Assembly: GCF_016722765.1 (NCBI RefSeq)
Contig: NZ_JAEQND010000015.1
Coordinates: 80,672-144,671, forward strand
From: Ramlibacter alkalitolerans
GTDB taxonomy: Bacteria > Pseudomonadota > Gammaproteobacteria > Burkholderiales > Burkholderiaceae_C
Reading direction: 5' to 3'
DNA: 64,000 nucleotides
Position numbers and translations under genes: made by a program. The notes under the pieces are model-generated. The model did no database searches and was not told where the DNA came from. It saw only the letters and a list, made by a program, of their open reading frames with translations. Position 1 is the stretch's first letter; every line of letters begins with the position of its first letter. Of this stretch, positions 7,013 through 18,163 are shown one piece after another.

Positions 7013-7771
7013 ATGGACATCCAGGGCAAGGTTTTCGTCGTCACCGGCGGCGCATCGGGATTGGGCGAGGGCACGGCCCGCATGCTGGCGGCCAGCGGCG
7101 GCAAGGTGGTCGTGGCCGACATGCAGGTCGACAGGGGCGAGGCCGTGGCGCGCGAGATCGGCGGCACCTTCGTGAAGTGCGACGTCACGCAGGAGGCCGA
7201 CGGCCAGGCCGTCATCGCCAAGGCCGTGTCGCTCGGCAAGCTGATGGGCCTGGTCAACTGCGCCGGCATCGCGCCGGCGGAGCGCACCGTCGGCAAGAAC
7301 GGCCCCCACAAGTTCGACGTCTTCACCCGCACCATCATGGTGAACCTGGTGGGCAGCTTCAACATGATCCGGCTCGCGGCCGAAGCGATGGCGAAGAACG
7401 AACCCGAAGCCACGGGCGAGCGCGGGTGCCTGATCTCCACCGCCTCGGTGGCGGCATACGACGGCCAGATCGGCCAGGCGGCGTACAGCGCCTCCAAGGG
7501 CGGCGTGGTCGGCATGACGCTGCCCGTCGCGCGCGACCTGGCGCGCAGCGGCATCCGCAACATGACGATCGCGCCCGGCATCTTCGGCACGCCGATGCTG
7601 TTCGGGATGCCCAAGGAGGTGCAGGACGCGCTGGCCGCCAGCGTGCCCTTCCCCTCGCGCCTGGGCACGCCGGACGACTATGCCAAGCTCGCGAAACACA
7701 TCTTCGAGAACGACATGCTCAACGGCGAGGTGATCCGCCTCGACGGGGCGATCCGGCTGGCACCGAAGTAA
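7013..7771 (+). CDS. Short-chain dehydrogenase, 3-hydroxyacyl-CoA dehydrogenase type 2-like
   Basis: 252 residues with the classical SDR motifs: TGGASGLG for NAD binding, NCAGIA, the catalytic Ser in CLISTASVAAYDG and YSASK. The segments ERTVGKNGPHKFDVFTR and the C-terminal NGEVIRLDGAIRLAPK resemble the HSD17B10 group, which oxidises short branched-chain 3-hydroxyacyl-CoAs (isoleucine degradation). The LiuR-like operator just upstream supports that role. Start chosen at MDIQGKVF because CAGGAGAGC lies 6 bases upstream. Confidence 0.88.
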   Translation: MDIQGKVFVVTGGASGLGEGTARMLAASGGKVVVADMQVDRGEAVAREIGGTFVKCDVTQEADGQAVIAKAVSLGKLMGLVNCAGIAPAERTVGKNGPHKFDVFTRTIMVNLVGSFNMIRLAAEAMAKNEPEATGERGCLISTASVAAYDGQIGQAAYSASKGGVVGMTLPVARDLARSGIRNMTIAPGIFGTPMLFGMPKEVQDALAASVPFPSRLGTPDDYAKLAKHIFENDMLNGEVIRLDGAIRLAPK

Positions 7772-7808
7772 GACCCGCGTTCGGGGCGCGCATCCCTATA
7801 GTGCGCGG

Positions 7809-9593
7809 ATGCGCCGCCCCCTCCTTTCCTGGCTGGCTGCTGCCAGCCTGTTGGCCGCCTGCGCCAGCCCCCCTTCGAGCTTCACCTACAACGCTGCGCA
7901 GCAGCCGGAGGCCGCCTCCGGCCTCACGGCCAAACCCGGCTGGGCGACGACGAAGTTCGCCGTGGCCGCCGCCAACCCACTCGCCACCGATGCCGGCTAC
8001 CAGGTGCTCAAGGCCGGCGGCTCCGCCGTCGACGCCGCCATCGCGGTGCAGATGGTGCTGGCGCTGGTGGAACCGCAGTCCAGCGGGATCGGCGGCGGCA
8101 CCTTCCTGCTGCACTACAACGGCCGCGAGGTGGAGGCCTTCGATGGCCGCGAGACCGCGCCCGCCGCGGCCGACGAACGCCTGTTCCTCGGCGCCGACGG
8201 CAAGCCGCTGGCCTTCTACGATGCCGTCGTCGGCGGCCGTTCGGTCGGCGTGCCGGGAACGCTGCGCGTGCTGGAGATGGCGCACCGGCAATACGGCAGG
8301 CTGCCCTGGGCCGCGCTGTTCCAGCCCGCCATCACGCTGGCGGACCAGGGCTTCCGCGTCAGCCCGCGGCTGAACACGCTGCTGAAGTCCGAGGCCCACC
8401 TGGCCAAGGATCCCACGGCGCGCGCGTACTTCTTCCAGGCCAACGGGGAGCCGGTCGCCGTCGGCAGCACGCTGCGCAACCCCGAACTCGCCGCGGTGCT
8501 GCGGCGCGTCGCCAACGAAGGCGCGCGCGCCTTCTACGACGGCGAGATCGCGCAGGCGATCGTCGACAAGGTGCAGCGGCACGCCGGCAACCCCGGCAAG
8601 CTCGCGCGCGCGGACCTGGCCGGCTACCAGCCGAAGAAGCGCGCCCCGATCTGCCACGACTACCGCGCCAGCGCGCGGGACTGGCGCGTCTGCGGCTTTC
8701 CGCCACCGAGTTCGGGGGCGATCGCCATCGGCCAGATCCTCGGCATCCTGAACAACACGAATGCCGGCTCGCTGCCACTGGTGGGCGCCCTGCCCTCGGC
8801 CGACTGGCTGCACCTGTACACGGAGGCCGCGCGCCTGGCCTTCGCCGATCGCGGCCAGTACCTCGGCGACCCCGACTTCGTGCAGCCGCCCGGCGGCGAC
8901 TGGATGACGCTGCTGGATCCGGCTTACCTGGCGGCGCGCGCCCGCCTGATCGGCGCCCGGAGCATGAAGACCGCGCAACCGGGAACGCCCGGCCAGCGCA
9001 CCAGCCGCTACGCGCCCGCGCCCGAGCAGGTGGAGCACGGCACCTCGCACATCAGCATCGTCGATGCCTACGGCAACGCGATCGCGATGACCACGACCAT
9101 CGAAGACCAGTTCGGCTCGCGCCAGATGGTGCGCGGCTTCCTCTTGAACAACGAGCTCACCGACTTCAGCTTCGCGCCCGCCGACGCGCAGGGCCGGCCG
9201 ATCGTGAACCGCGTCCAGCCGGGCAAGCGGCCGCGCTCCTCGATGGCGCCGACGCTCGTCTTCGACAAGGCCACGGGCCAGCTCGTGGCCAGCGCCGGCA
9301 GCCCCGGTGGAGCCCTGATCATCCACTACACGGCCAAGACGCTGTACGGGATGCTGAACTGGGGCCTGAACGCGCAGCAGGCGATCGACCTGCCTAACTT
9401 CGGGTCCACCAACGGCCCCACGCTGCTGGAGCAGCGGCGTTTCGCGCCCTCCGTGGTGCAGGCCCTGCAGGCGCGAGGCCACGAGGTGCGCGAGCTGGAC
9501 ATGACCAGCGGCCTGCAGGCGATCCAGCGTACGCCCACCGGCTGGTTCGGTGGCGCCGACCCGCGCCGCGAAGGCGTCGTGATGGGGGATTAG
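7809..9593 (+). CDS. ggt: Gamma-glutamyltransferase (lipoprotein form)
   Basis: 594 residues, full length for the Ntn-hydrolase gamma-glutamyltranspeptidase family. The precursor self-cleaves before the catalytic Thr of VEHGTSHISIVD (about Thr412) into large and small subunits. The substrate-binding GRETAP and the oxyanion GSPGG segment are present. The N-terminus is a signal sequence ending in the lipobox LAAC, so the enzyme should be lipid-anchored rather than free in the periplasm. It hydrolyses glutathione and other gamma-glutamyl compounds. It begins 37 bases after the SDR gene; no shared function is evident. Confidence 0.93.
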   Translation: MRRPLLSWLAAASLLAACASPPSSFTYNAAQQPEAASGLTAKPGWATTKFAVAAANPLATDAGYQVLKAGGSAVDAAIAVQMVLALVEPQSSGIGGGTFLLHYNGREVEAFDGRETAPAAADERLFLGADGKPLAFYDAVVGGRSVGVPGTLRVLEMAHRQYGRLPWAALFQPAITLADQGFRVSPRLNTLLKSEAHLAKDPTARAYFFQANGEPVAVGSTLRNPELAAVLRRVANEGARAFYDGEIAQAIVDKVQRHAGNPGKLARADLAGYQPKKRAPICHDYRASARDWRVCGFPPPSSGAIAIGQILGILNNTNAGSLPLVGALPSADWLHLYTEAARLAFADRGQYLGDPDFVQPPGGDWMTLLDPAYLAARARLIGARSMKTAQPGTPGQRTSRYAPAPEQVEHGTSHISIVDAYGNAIAMTTTIEDQFGSRQMVRGFLLNNELTDFSFAPADAQGRPIVNRVQPGKRPRSSMAPTLVFDKATGQLVASAGSPGGALIIHYTAKTLYGMLNWGLNAQQAIDLPNFGSTNGPTLLEQRRFAPSVVQALQARGHEVRELDMTSGLQAIQRTPTGWFGGADPRREGVVMGD

Positions 9594-9594
9594 C

Positions 9595-10494
9595 CTAGTG
9601 CGTGACCGCGTCAGCCTCGTGCGCCGCGGTCTCCTTGCGCTCGATCCGCTCGTATTCCGAAATCACCTGCGCGCCGAACAGCAGCAGCGTCGCCGCGATC
9701 TCGAAGCTGAAAAGCACCACGATCGCCGTGGTGAGCGAGCCGTACACCACGTTCACCTGCGACAGGGTGGCGAAGTACCACACCAGCACGCGCCGGGTGA
9801 TCTCCCACAGGATCGTGGCCGTCACGCCGCCTACCAGCGCGTGCCGCCACCACAGGCGGCCGACCGGCATGACCATGTAGATCGAGGTGAGCAGGAAGAC
9901 CTCGCCCACGATGCCCAGCAGGTACAGCAGCACACCGGACAGGCCGTGCAACGACCAGTCGTGCCCGAGGAAGACCACGCGGTCCTCGCCCATCGCCTGG
10001 ATGCTGCCGGCCACCAGCGTGACGACCAGCAGGCCGAAACCGAGCGACAGGATGTACACGTAAGGCAGCAGCGCCGAGACGACGAAGCGCCGGCGCCGGA
10101 TCGCGAAACGGTGCAGGAAGATCACCGCCATCGCCTTTTCCAGCACCGCGAAGCCGAGCGAGCTGAAGAACAGCATGGTGACCAGCAGCAGCCAGCCCAT
10201 CACCTCGCGGTGCTCCACGAAGTGGGCGAGTTCCGCCACCACCGTCTTCGACTGGCCCGGCATCAGCCATTCGAGATAGTGGGCCAGCGTCGCCATCAGC
10301 TCGGCCTGGTTCACGTAGTGCGACAGCGTGATCACGGTCAGGATCAGCAGCGGCACCACCGACAGCAGCGCGTAATAGGCGACGGCCCCCGCCAGCAGCA
10401 GGCCCTGATTGCTCTTGAAGCCCTTGAGGACACGCTTGACGAATACGCCCGGATGGGCGGCCACCCAAGCAGCGGCGGGGCTCAGCACATGCAT
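9595..10494 (-). CDS. YihY/BrkB-family inner-membrane protein
   Basis: About 299 residues with six predicted transmembrane helices and the YihY-family features GAVAYYALLSVVPLLILTV near the N-terminus and a YGSLTTAIVVLFSFE motif near the end. The family was once annotated as ribonuclease BN; its function remains unsettled (possible exporter). Start placed at MHVLSPAAAW; a GTG at 10518 preceded by a G run would add eight residues. The gene converges on ggt with a one-base gap (9594). Confidence 0.85.
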   Translation of the reverse strand: MHVLSPAAAWVAAHPGVFVKRVLKGFKSNQGLLLAGAVAYYALLSVVPLLILTVITLSHYVNQAELMATLAHYLEWLMPGQSKTVVAELAHFVEHREVMGWLLLVTMLFFSSLGFAVLEKAMAVIFLHRFAIRRRRFVVSALLPYVYILSLGFGLLVVTLVAGSIQAMGEDRVVFLGHDWSLHGLSGVLLYLLGIVGEVFLLTSIYMVMPVGRLWWRHALVGGVTATILWEITRRVLVWYFATLSQVNVVYGSLTTAIVVLFSFEIAATLLLFGAQVISEYERIERKETAAHEADAVTH

Positions 10495-10605
10495 GGCGGC
10501 GAGTATGCCGCCGCGCACCCCCGGCGGGGGCGTGCTGTTACAGGCTTTCCCTCATGGGCAGCGGGAGCCGCTGGGCTAGATTGGGCCTCCGCCGAGGAGA
10601 CCCTC

Positions 10606-11583
10606 ATGCACCGAACCGATCGCACGCGCCGCCGCCTGTTGCAGGCTGCGCTCGCCTCCCCCGCCGTCGTCGCCCTGCCGGCGCTGGCGCAGGCCTTCCC
10701 GAGCCGGCCGATCCGGCTCATCTGCCCCTGGCCTGCCGGCGGCTCGACGGACGCCGTCATGCGCTCGCTGGCCGAAAGCGCGAGCAAGACGCTCGGCGGC
10801 CAGGTGATCGTGGAGAACAAGCCCGGTGCGAGCGGCATGCTCGGGCCCAACGAGCTGGTCGGCGCCAGGCCCGATGGCTACACCCTCTCGCAGCTCACCA
10901 TCGGCATCGCGCGCCTGCCGCACATGCAGAAGATGCAGTTCGACCCGCTCAAGGACTTCACGTACATCGCCTGCCTCACCGGCTACACCTTCGGGCTGGT
11001 GGTGCGCGCGGACTCGCCGGTCAAGACGGTGCAGGAGCTGGTCGACTGGTGCAAGGCCAATCCCGGCAAGTTCAGCTTCGGCTCGCCGGGCAACGGCACC
11101 ACGCCGCACCTGGCGGTGGAGGAATTCGCGTTTCGCGCCGGCATCAAGATGCAGCACGTGCCGTTCAAGGGCGTGGCCGAAGGCATGCAGGCGCTGCTGG
11201 GCGGGCACATCATGTCGCACAGCGACTCGACCGGCTGGGCCTCGCATGTCGATGCCGGCACGATGCGGCTGCTGGCCACCTACGGCTCCAAGCGCACCCG
11301 GCGCTGGCCGAACGTGCCGACGCTGCACGAGCTCGGTTACGAGACGCTGGCCGATTCGCCCTTCGGCATCGGCGGGCCCAGGGGCATGGACCCCGCCATC
11401 ACGCGCCGGCTGCACGACGGCTTCCGCAAGGCGCTGGAGGACCCTGCGGTGCTGGCCACCTTCGAGAGGTACGACCAGTCGGTGATCTACATGAACAGCG
11501 CGGACTACGAGAAGTTCATCCGCGAGCAGTACGTGAAGGAGAAGGAAATCATCGAGAAGCTGGGGCTGGCGATGAAGGCCTGA
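10606..11583 (+). CDS. Bug-family (TctC) periplasmic solute-binding receptor
   Basis: 325 residues. The N-terminal RTRRRLLQAAL plus hydrophobic core and ALAQA cleavage site give a signal peptide, possibly Tat-like because of the Arg run. Then come the Bug hallmarks PIRLICPWPAGGSTDAVMR, VIVENKPGASGMLG and FGSPGNGTTPHLAVEEF. These receptors bind carboxylates or amides for tripartite tricarboxylate transporters; large families of orphan copies are typical of Burkholderiales. No TctA or TctB is adjacent. GAGGAGA precedes the ATG. Ligand unknown. Confidence 0.9.
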   Translation: MHRTDRTRRRLLQAALASPAVVALPALAQAFPSRPIRLICPWPAGGSTDAVMRSLAESASKTLGGQVIVENKPGASGMLGPNELVGARPDGYTLSQLTIGIARLPHMQKMQFDPLKDFTYIACLTGYTFGLVVRADSPVKTVQELVDWCKANPGKFSFGSPGNGTTPHLAVEEFAFRAGIKMQHVPFKGVAEGMQALLGGHIMSHSDSTGWASHVDAGTMRLLATYGSKRTRRWPNVPTLHELGYETLADSPFGIGGPRGMDPAITRRLHDGFRKALEDPAVLATFERYDQSVIYMNSADYEKFIREQYVKEKEIIEKLGLAMKA

Positions 11584-11601
11584 GGATAGGACTTCCAAAG
11601 C

Positions 11602-11720
11602 GGACAGCGGAACGCTAAAGCCGCAAAGACGACGCAAAAGCCGCAAAAGGAATCGAAAAGCTCCTGGATGCTTTTTTGCGGCTTTTGCGAGACCTTTGCG
11701 GCCTTTGCGTTCGGCTGTCC
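11602..11720. repeat. Long imperfect inverted-repeat element, CGCAAAAGCCGCAAA type, copy 1
   Basis: Left arm GGACAGCGGAACGC...CGCAAAAGCCGCAAAA and right arm TTTTGCGGCTTTTGCG...GCGTTCGGCTGTCC are nearly complementary over about 48 bases, with an apical AAAAGC/GCTTTT stem. It fills the space between two convergent genes and could act as a bidirectional terminator. A second copy lies at 38348-38462. Confidence 0.8.
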
Positions 11721-11725
11721 TGGAT

Positions 11726-13372
11726 TCAGACGTCGATCGCCGCCGCCGACCGCGCCTGCTTGCGCAGTTCGAACTTCTGGATCTTCCCCGTCGAGGTCTT
11801 CGGCAGTTCGCCGAACACCACCGCCCGCGGCACCTTGAAGCCGGCCAGGTGCTTCCTGCAGTGCGCGACGATGTCCTCCGGCGTGACTTCGACCCCCGGC
11901 CGGACCTCGACGAAGGCACACGGCGTCTCGCCCCATTTCGCATCGGGCTTGGCCACCACGGCTGCGGCCAGCACCGCCGGGTGCCGGTACAGCACGTCCT
12001 CCACCTCGATCGACGAGATGTTCTCGCCGCCGGAAATGATGATGTCCTTGCTGCGGTCCTTGATCTTGATGTAGCCGTCCGGGTACTGCACCGCCAGGTC
12101 GCCGGTGTGGTACCAGCCGCCGGCAAAAGCCTCCTGCGTCGCCTTGGCGTTCTTCAGGTAGCCCTTCATGGTGATGTTGCCGCGGAACATGATCTCGCCC
12201 ATGGTCTCGCCGTCCCAGGGCACCGGCGCCAGGGTCTGCGGATCGAGCACGCGCGCGGCGCGCTGCAGGTGGTAGCGCACGCCCTGGCGCGCGTTCAGCC
12301 GGGCGCGCTCGCCGATCTCCAGCCGCTCCCATTCCTCGTGCTTGGCGCAGGCGGTCGCCGGCCCGTAGACCTCCGTCAGGCCGTACACGTGCGTGAGATC
12401 GAAGCCCAGCGTCTCCATGCCCTCGATCAGCGAGGCCGGCGGCGCGGCCCCGGCGACCATCGCCTTCACGCCGCGCGGCAGCCCCTGCTTCATTTCCGCC
12501 GGTGCGTTCACCAGCAGGCCGTGCACGATCGGCGCGCCGCAGTAGTGGGTGACGCCGTGTTCGCGGATGGCGTCGATCATCGCCTTGGCCTCGACCCGCC
12601 GCAGGCACACATTGACGCCGGCGCGCGCCGCGATCGTCCAGGGGAAGCACCAGCCATTGCAGTGGAACATGGGGAGCGTCCACATGTAGACCGGGTGCTT
12701 GGGCAGGTCCCACTCGAGGATGTTGGAGATCGCGTTGATCGCTGCGCCCCGGTGGTGGTAGACCACCCCCTTGGGATTGCCCGTCGTGCCGCTGGTGTAG
12801 TTCAGCGCGATCGCATCCCATTCGTCGCCCGGCAACTCCCAGGCGAACGCGGGGTCGCCACCGGCCAGGAACTCCTCGTAGCTGGTGCTGCCTATGCGTT
12901 CCGGCGTGCCGGTGAAGAGCGCGTCCTCCACATCGATCACCAGCAGCGGCCGGGCCTCCTTGCGCATCGCGATGGCCTTGCGCATCACGGGCGCGAATTC
13001 CGGGTCCACGATCACGGCGCGCGCTTCCCCGTGCTCCAGCATGAAGGCGATCGCCTCCGGGTCGAGCCGCGTGTTCATCGTATTGAGCACCGCCCCCGCC
13101 ATCGGGATGCCGAAGTGGGCCTCCACCATCGGCGGCGTGTTGGGCAGCATCACGGCCACCGTGTCGCCCTTGCCCAGGCCGGCACGCTGCAGGGCACTGG
13201 CCAGGCGCCGGCAGCGCTCGTAGGTCTGCAGCCAGGTGCGGCGCAGCGAGCCGTGCACGACCGCCGTGCGTTGCGGATAGACGTCCGCGGCGCGCTCGAG
13301 GAACGAGAGCGGCGACAGCGGGGCGAAGTTGGCCGCGTTGCGCGGCAGGTCCTGGTCGAAAATGCTGGACAT
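11726..13372 (-). CDS. AMP-dependent acyl-CoA synthetase
   Basis: 548 residues of the adenylate-forming superfamily: P-loop YTSGTTGNPKGVVYHHRG, GLTEVYGP (A5), YHTGDLAV with the conserved Asp, the hinge DRSKDIIISGGENISSIEVE, and the C-terminal catalytic Lys in KTSTGKIQKFELR. It activates a carboxylic acid to acyl-CoA in the cytoplasm. Sequence style matches medium-chain or aryl fatty acid synthetases common in Burkholderiales; the exact substrate is uncertain. Start at MSSIFDQDLP with GGAGA upstream. It is divergent from dnaG. Confidence 0.9.
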   Translation of the reverse strand: MSSIFDQDLPRNAANFAPLSPLSFLERAADVYPQRTAVVHGSLRRTWLQTYERCRRLASALQRAGLGKGDTVAVMLPNTPPMVEAHFGIPMAGAVLNTMNTRLDPEAIAFMLEHGEARAVIVDPEFAPVMRKAIAMRKEARPLLVIDVEDALFTGTPERIGSTSYEEFLAGGDPAFAWELPGDEWDAIALNYTSGTTGNPKGVVYHHRGAAINAISNILEWDLPKHPVYMWTLPMFHCNGWCFPWTIAARAGVNVCLRRVEAKAMIDAIREHGVTHYCGAPIVHGLLVNAPAEMKQGLPRGVKAMVAGAAPPASLIEGMETLGFDLTHVYGLTEVYGPATACAKHEEWERLEIGERARLNARQGVRYHLQRAARVLDPQTLAPVPWDGETMGEIMFRGNITMKGYLKNAKATQEAFAGGWYHTGDLAVQYPDGYIKIKDRSKDIIISGGENISSIEVEDVLYRHPAVLAAAVVAKPDAKWGETPCAFVEVRPGVEVTPEDIVAHCRKHLAGFKVPRAVVFGELPKTSTGKIQKFELRKQARSAAAIDV

Positions 13373-13482
13373 GACCTGTGTCTCCTGTTGTTGTGGGCCG
13401 GCGCGCCGGTCGCGACAGAGGTTAGTCCCTTTTTCGATCCGGTCCAATCCGTAGCCGCGACTACGGTACCCTTCGCAGCCCG

Positions 13483-15357
13483 ATGGCCATCCCCCAGAAC
13501 TTCATCCAGGACCTGCTCTCGCGCGCCGACATCGTGGAGATCGTCGGCCGCCACGTGCAGTTGAAGAAGGGCGGGGCCAACTACCTCGGGCTGTGCCCCT
13601 TCCACGGCGAGAAGACGCCCTCCTTCACCGTCAGCCCGTCCAAGCAGTTCTATCACTGCTTCGGCTGCGGCAAGCACGGCAATGCCATCGGCTTCCTGAT
13701 GGACTACGCCTCGATGAACTTCGTCGAGGCGGTCAAGGACCTGGCGGGCCAGTACGCCATGCAGGTCCCGGACGACGAGCGCTCGCCCGAAGACCGCGCC
13801 CGCGCCGCGCAGCAGCGCGAACGGCAGCAGACCCTCACCGACGTCCTGGAAAAGGCCGGCGCCGCCTGGCGCAAGCACCTGCGCCAGTCCCCGCGCGCCA
13901 TCGGCTATTTCAAGGCCCGCGGCGTGTCGGGCGAGATCGCGAAGCAGTTCGGCCTCGGCTACGCCCCGGAAGGCTGGCGCACGCTGGCCGGCGTGTTCCC
14001 CAACTACGACGACCCGCTGCTGGCCGAAAGCGGGCTGGTGATCGTCAACGAGGAAGACGACAAGCGCTACGACCGCTTCCGCGACCGGGTGATGTTCCCG
14101 ATCCGCAACGTCAAGGGGGAGTGCATCGGCTTCGGCGGCCGGGTGCTGGGAGACGACAAGCCCAAATACCTGAACTCGCCGGAAACGCCGGTCTTCAGCA
14201 AGGGGCGCGAGCTCTATGGCCTGTTCGAGGCCCGCAGCGCGATCCACGAGCAGGGTTTCGTGCTGGTGACCGAGGGCTACATGGACGTCGTCGCCCTGGC
14301 CCAGCTCGGCTTCCCCAACGCAGTGGCGACGCTAGGCACCGCCTGCACGCCCGACCACGTCCAGAAGCTGTTCCGCTTCACCGACCACGTGGTCTTCAGC
14401 TTCGACGGCGACGCCGCCGGCCGGCGTGCCGCCCGCAAGGCCCTGGACGGGGCCCTGCCCTATGCCACCGACGTCCGCACGGTGAAGTTCCTGTTCCTGC
14501 CGCCCGAACACGACCCGGACAGCTACATCCGGGAGCACGGCCAGGAGGCCTTCGCCCGCTTCGTGCGGCAGGCCGTGCCCCTGAGCACCTTCCTCGTCGA
14601 AGCCTCCGCGGAGGATTGCGACCTTGCAACAGCGGAGGGCCGCTCCCAGATGGTCAGCAAGGCCGGGCCGCTGTGGAAGCAGCTGCCGGACGGCGCCCTC
14701 AAGCGCCAGCTGCTGGGCGAACTGGCCGATCGCGCCCAGCTCGGCTCCCACGAGTTGCTGGAGATCTGGGGCGTGGCAGCGCCGGGATCCGCCAGGCCGC
14801 GCTCGCGCGAGCGCCGCGGCGGGGAAGCCCCGTACGGCAAGCGTGCCTACGGCGCCGGGCGGAGGCAGGCCATCAAGCCGAAGGCCGTGGCGTTCGCGGA
14901 ACAGGTCGCCCGCATCGCGCTGCGGAACTCCGCGGTCTGGCATGCCCTGAGCAACGACGACCACCACCTGCTGTGCGAGCTGCAGCCGCCCCACGGCGAC
15001 CTGTTCTCGTGGCTCGACACCCGCTTCCACGAGCACGGCGGGGAGCCCTGGGCGGTGCTGCAGCTGGCCCTGGAAGGTCAGCCGTTCGTCGAGCTGGCCA
15101 ACCGGCTGGTCGACCTGGACAACATGCAGCCGATCGGCCGGGCCATCGACGTGGAGGACTTCGGCGAGCCCGAATTGCAGCGGGCGCTGATCGAGATCCA
15201 CCTGGATGCGCTGAACGAGGAGCAGCAGCGGATCGTGCAGCTGCCCTCGACCGATCCGTCGCGCACGGAACGCCTCTACGAGGTGATCCGGCGAACGCAG
15301 GAACTGACCCAGCGCCGCCAGGCCCTGTTGCAGATGAGCCGCACGCCTGCCGGGTGA
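13483..15357 (+). CDS. dnaG: DNA primase
   Basis: 624 residues, normal for DnaG. N-terminal CHC2 zinc-binding domain with Cys38, His41, Cys59 and Cys62 (LCPFHGEKTPSF ... HCFGCGKHGN); RNA-polymerase-like catalytic core with TOPRIM motifs VTEGYMDVVAL and FSFDGDAAGRRAA; C-terminal helicase-binding region. It makes RNA primers for replication. It is followed by rpoD as in the macromolecular synthesis operon, but the usual rpsU (and yqeY) partners are missing upstream, where a divergent acyl-CoA synthetase gene sits instead. Confidence 0.97.
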   Translation: MAIPQNFIQDLLSRADIVEIVGRHVQLKKGGANYLGLCPFHGEKTPSFTVSPSKQFYHCFGCGKHGNAIGFLMDYASMNFVEAVKDLAGQYAMQVPDDERSPEDRARAAQQRERQQTLTDVLEKAGAAWRKHLRQSPRAIGYFKARGVSGEIAKQFGLGYAPEGWRTLAGVFPNYDDPLLAESGLVIVNEEDDKRYDRFRDRVMFPIRNVKGECIGFGGRVLGDDKPKYLNSPETPVFSKGRELYGLFEARSAIHEQGFVLVTEGYMDVVALAQLGFPNAVATLGTACTPDHVQKLFRFTDHVVFSFDGDAAGRRAARKALDGALPYATDVRTVKFLFLPPEHDPDSYIREHGQEAFARFVRQAVPLSTFLVEASAEDCDLATAEGRSQMVSKAGPLWKQLPDGALKRQLLGELADRAQLGSHELLEIWGVAAPGSARPRSRERRGGEAPYGKRAYGAGRRQAIKPKAVAFAEQVARIALRNSAVWHALSNDDHHLLCELQPPHGDLFSWLDTRFHEHGGEPWAVLQLALEGQPFVELANRLVDLDNMQPIGRAIDVEDFGEPELQRALIEIHLDALNEEQQRIVQLPSTDPSRTERLYEVIRRTQELTQRRQALLQMSRTPAG

Positions 15358-15371
15358 TTTCCTAGCACGTC

Positions 15372-15397
15372 TTGAAATTCCGCGGCATTGGTATAAT
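15372..15397 (+). promoter_or_regulatory. Extended -10 promoter of rpoD
   Basis: TATAAT at 15392-15397 preceded by TGG, giving an extended -10, with TTGAAA at 15372-15377 (14-base spacing, short, so recognition probably depends on the extended -10). It lies only 15 bases after the dnaG stop and predicts a leader of about 215 bases before the rpoD start. Confidence 0.75.
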
Positions 15398-15404
15398 TTA
15401 GGGT

Positions 15405-15594
15405 TTGCTAGCGGCAAGAGCGACAGCAGCACCTCCGGACCGGCCAGCCTTCACGAACGAGGGCGCCCCAAGCGGGCATCAGGCCAACCTACCGCAAGGA
15501 CTGCACCCCAAATGTTCGCCCACCCATCTTGCCCACCCGAGAGGCCGACGTCGGCCTGATGCCGCCCCGCGCCGGGTTTCGTGGCGCTTTTTTT
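15405..15594 (+). ncRNA. Structured rpoD leader RNA, candidate attenuator or ~190-nt small RNA
   Basis: The leader contains GGCATCAGGCC (15475-15485), which pairs perfectly with GGCCTGATGCC (15553-15563). The second strand overlaps a perfect 16-base palindrome AGGCCGAC/GTCGGCCT (15542-15557), so the two helices exclude each other. GGCGC at 15462-15466 can also pair with the 5' arm of the terminator stem at 15569-15573. This is the layout of an antiterminator/terminator switch. Ligand or trigger unknown. If termination dominates, the product is a stable short RNA. Confidence 0.5.
15569..15594 (+). terminator. Intrinsic terminator inside the rpoD leader
   Basis: Stem GCGCC / GGCGC with a nine-base loop followed by seven T residues, ending 27 bases before the rpoD start. 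The stem is short but the T run is uninterrupted. No promoter is visible between it and rpoD. Confidence 0.65.
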
Positions 15595-15621
15595 CGTCCC
15601 TGCTGCCTGTTTCGAGGTCCC

Positions 15622-18015
<2,394 letters not shown>

Positions 18016-18040
18016 TCGCGTCGTCCCCGCGCGAAGCGGG

Positions 18041-18112
18041 CGGCGAAGCCGTCATCCCCGCGCAGGCGGGGATGCGGAAGCGGCGAAGCCGTCATCCCCG
18101 CGCAGGCGGGGA
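18041..18112. repeat. Two 32-base direct copies of a CCCCGC hairpin repeat after rpoD
   Basis: CGGCGAAGCCGTCATCCCCG plus CGCAGGCGGGGA occurs identically at 18041-18072 and 18081-18112, a 40-base period. Each copy contains the same TCCCCGC-GCAG-GCGGGGA hairpin seen at 6806-6825. A degenerate third unit (GTCCCCGCGCGAAGCGGG) lies at 18022-18040. Confidence 0.85.
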
Positions 18113-18119
18113 CCCAGAG

Positions 18120-18145
18120 AGGGCCCTACGGGGCCCTTTCTCTTT
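18120..18145 (+). terminator. Rho-independent terminator of rpoD
   Basis: Stem AGGGCCC / GGGCCCT with a TACG loop and a T-rich tail (TTTCTCTTT). It follows the two hairpin repeats and ends before the next gene at 18164. Confidence 0.75.
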
Positions 18146-18163
18146 GCATTCCTAGAATGCCCC

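Noticed and set aside
11505..12821. 438-residue minus frame overlapping the acyl-CoA synthetase
   Set aside because: Wrong-frame shadow of the synthetase; no motif beyond those visible in the true frame, and it runs into the convergent repeat element.
18016..18163. tRNA or small RNA between rpoD and the next gene
   Set aside because: The structure is explained by two copies of the dispersed hairpin repeat and a terminator; no cloverleaf or CCA end.
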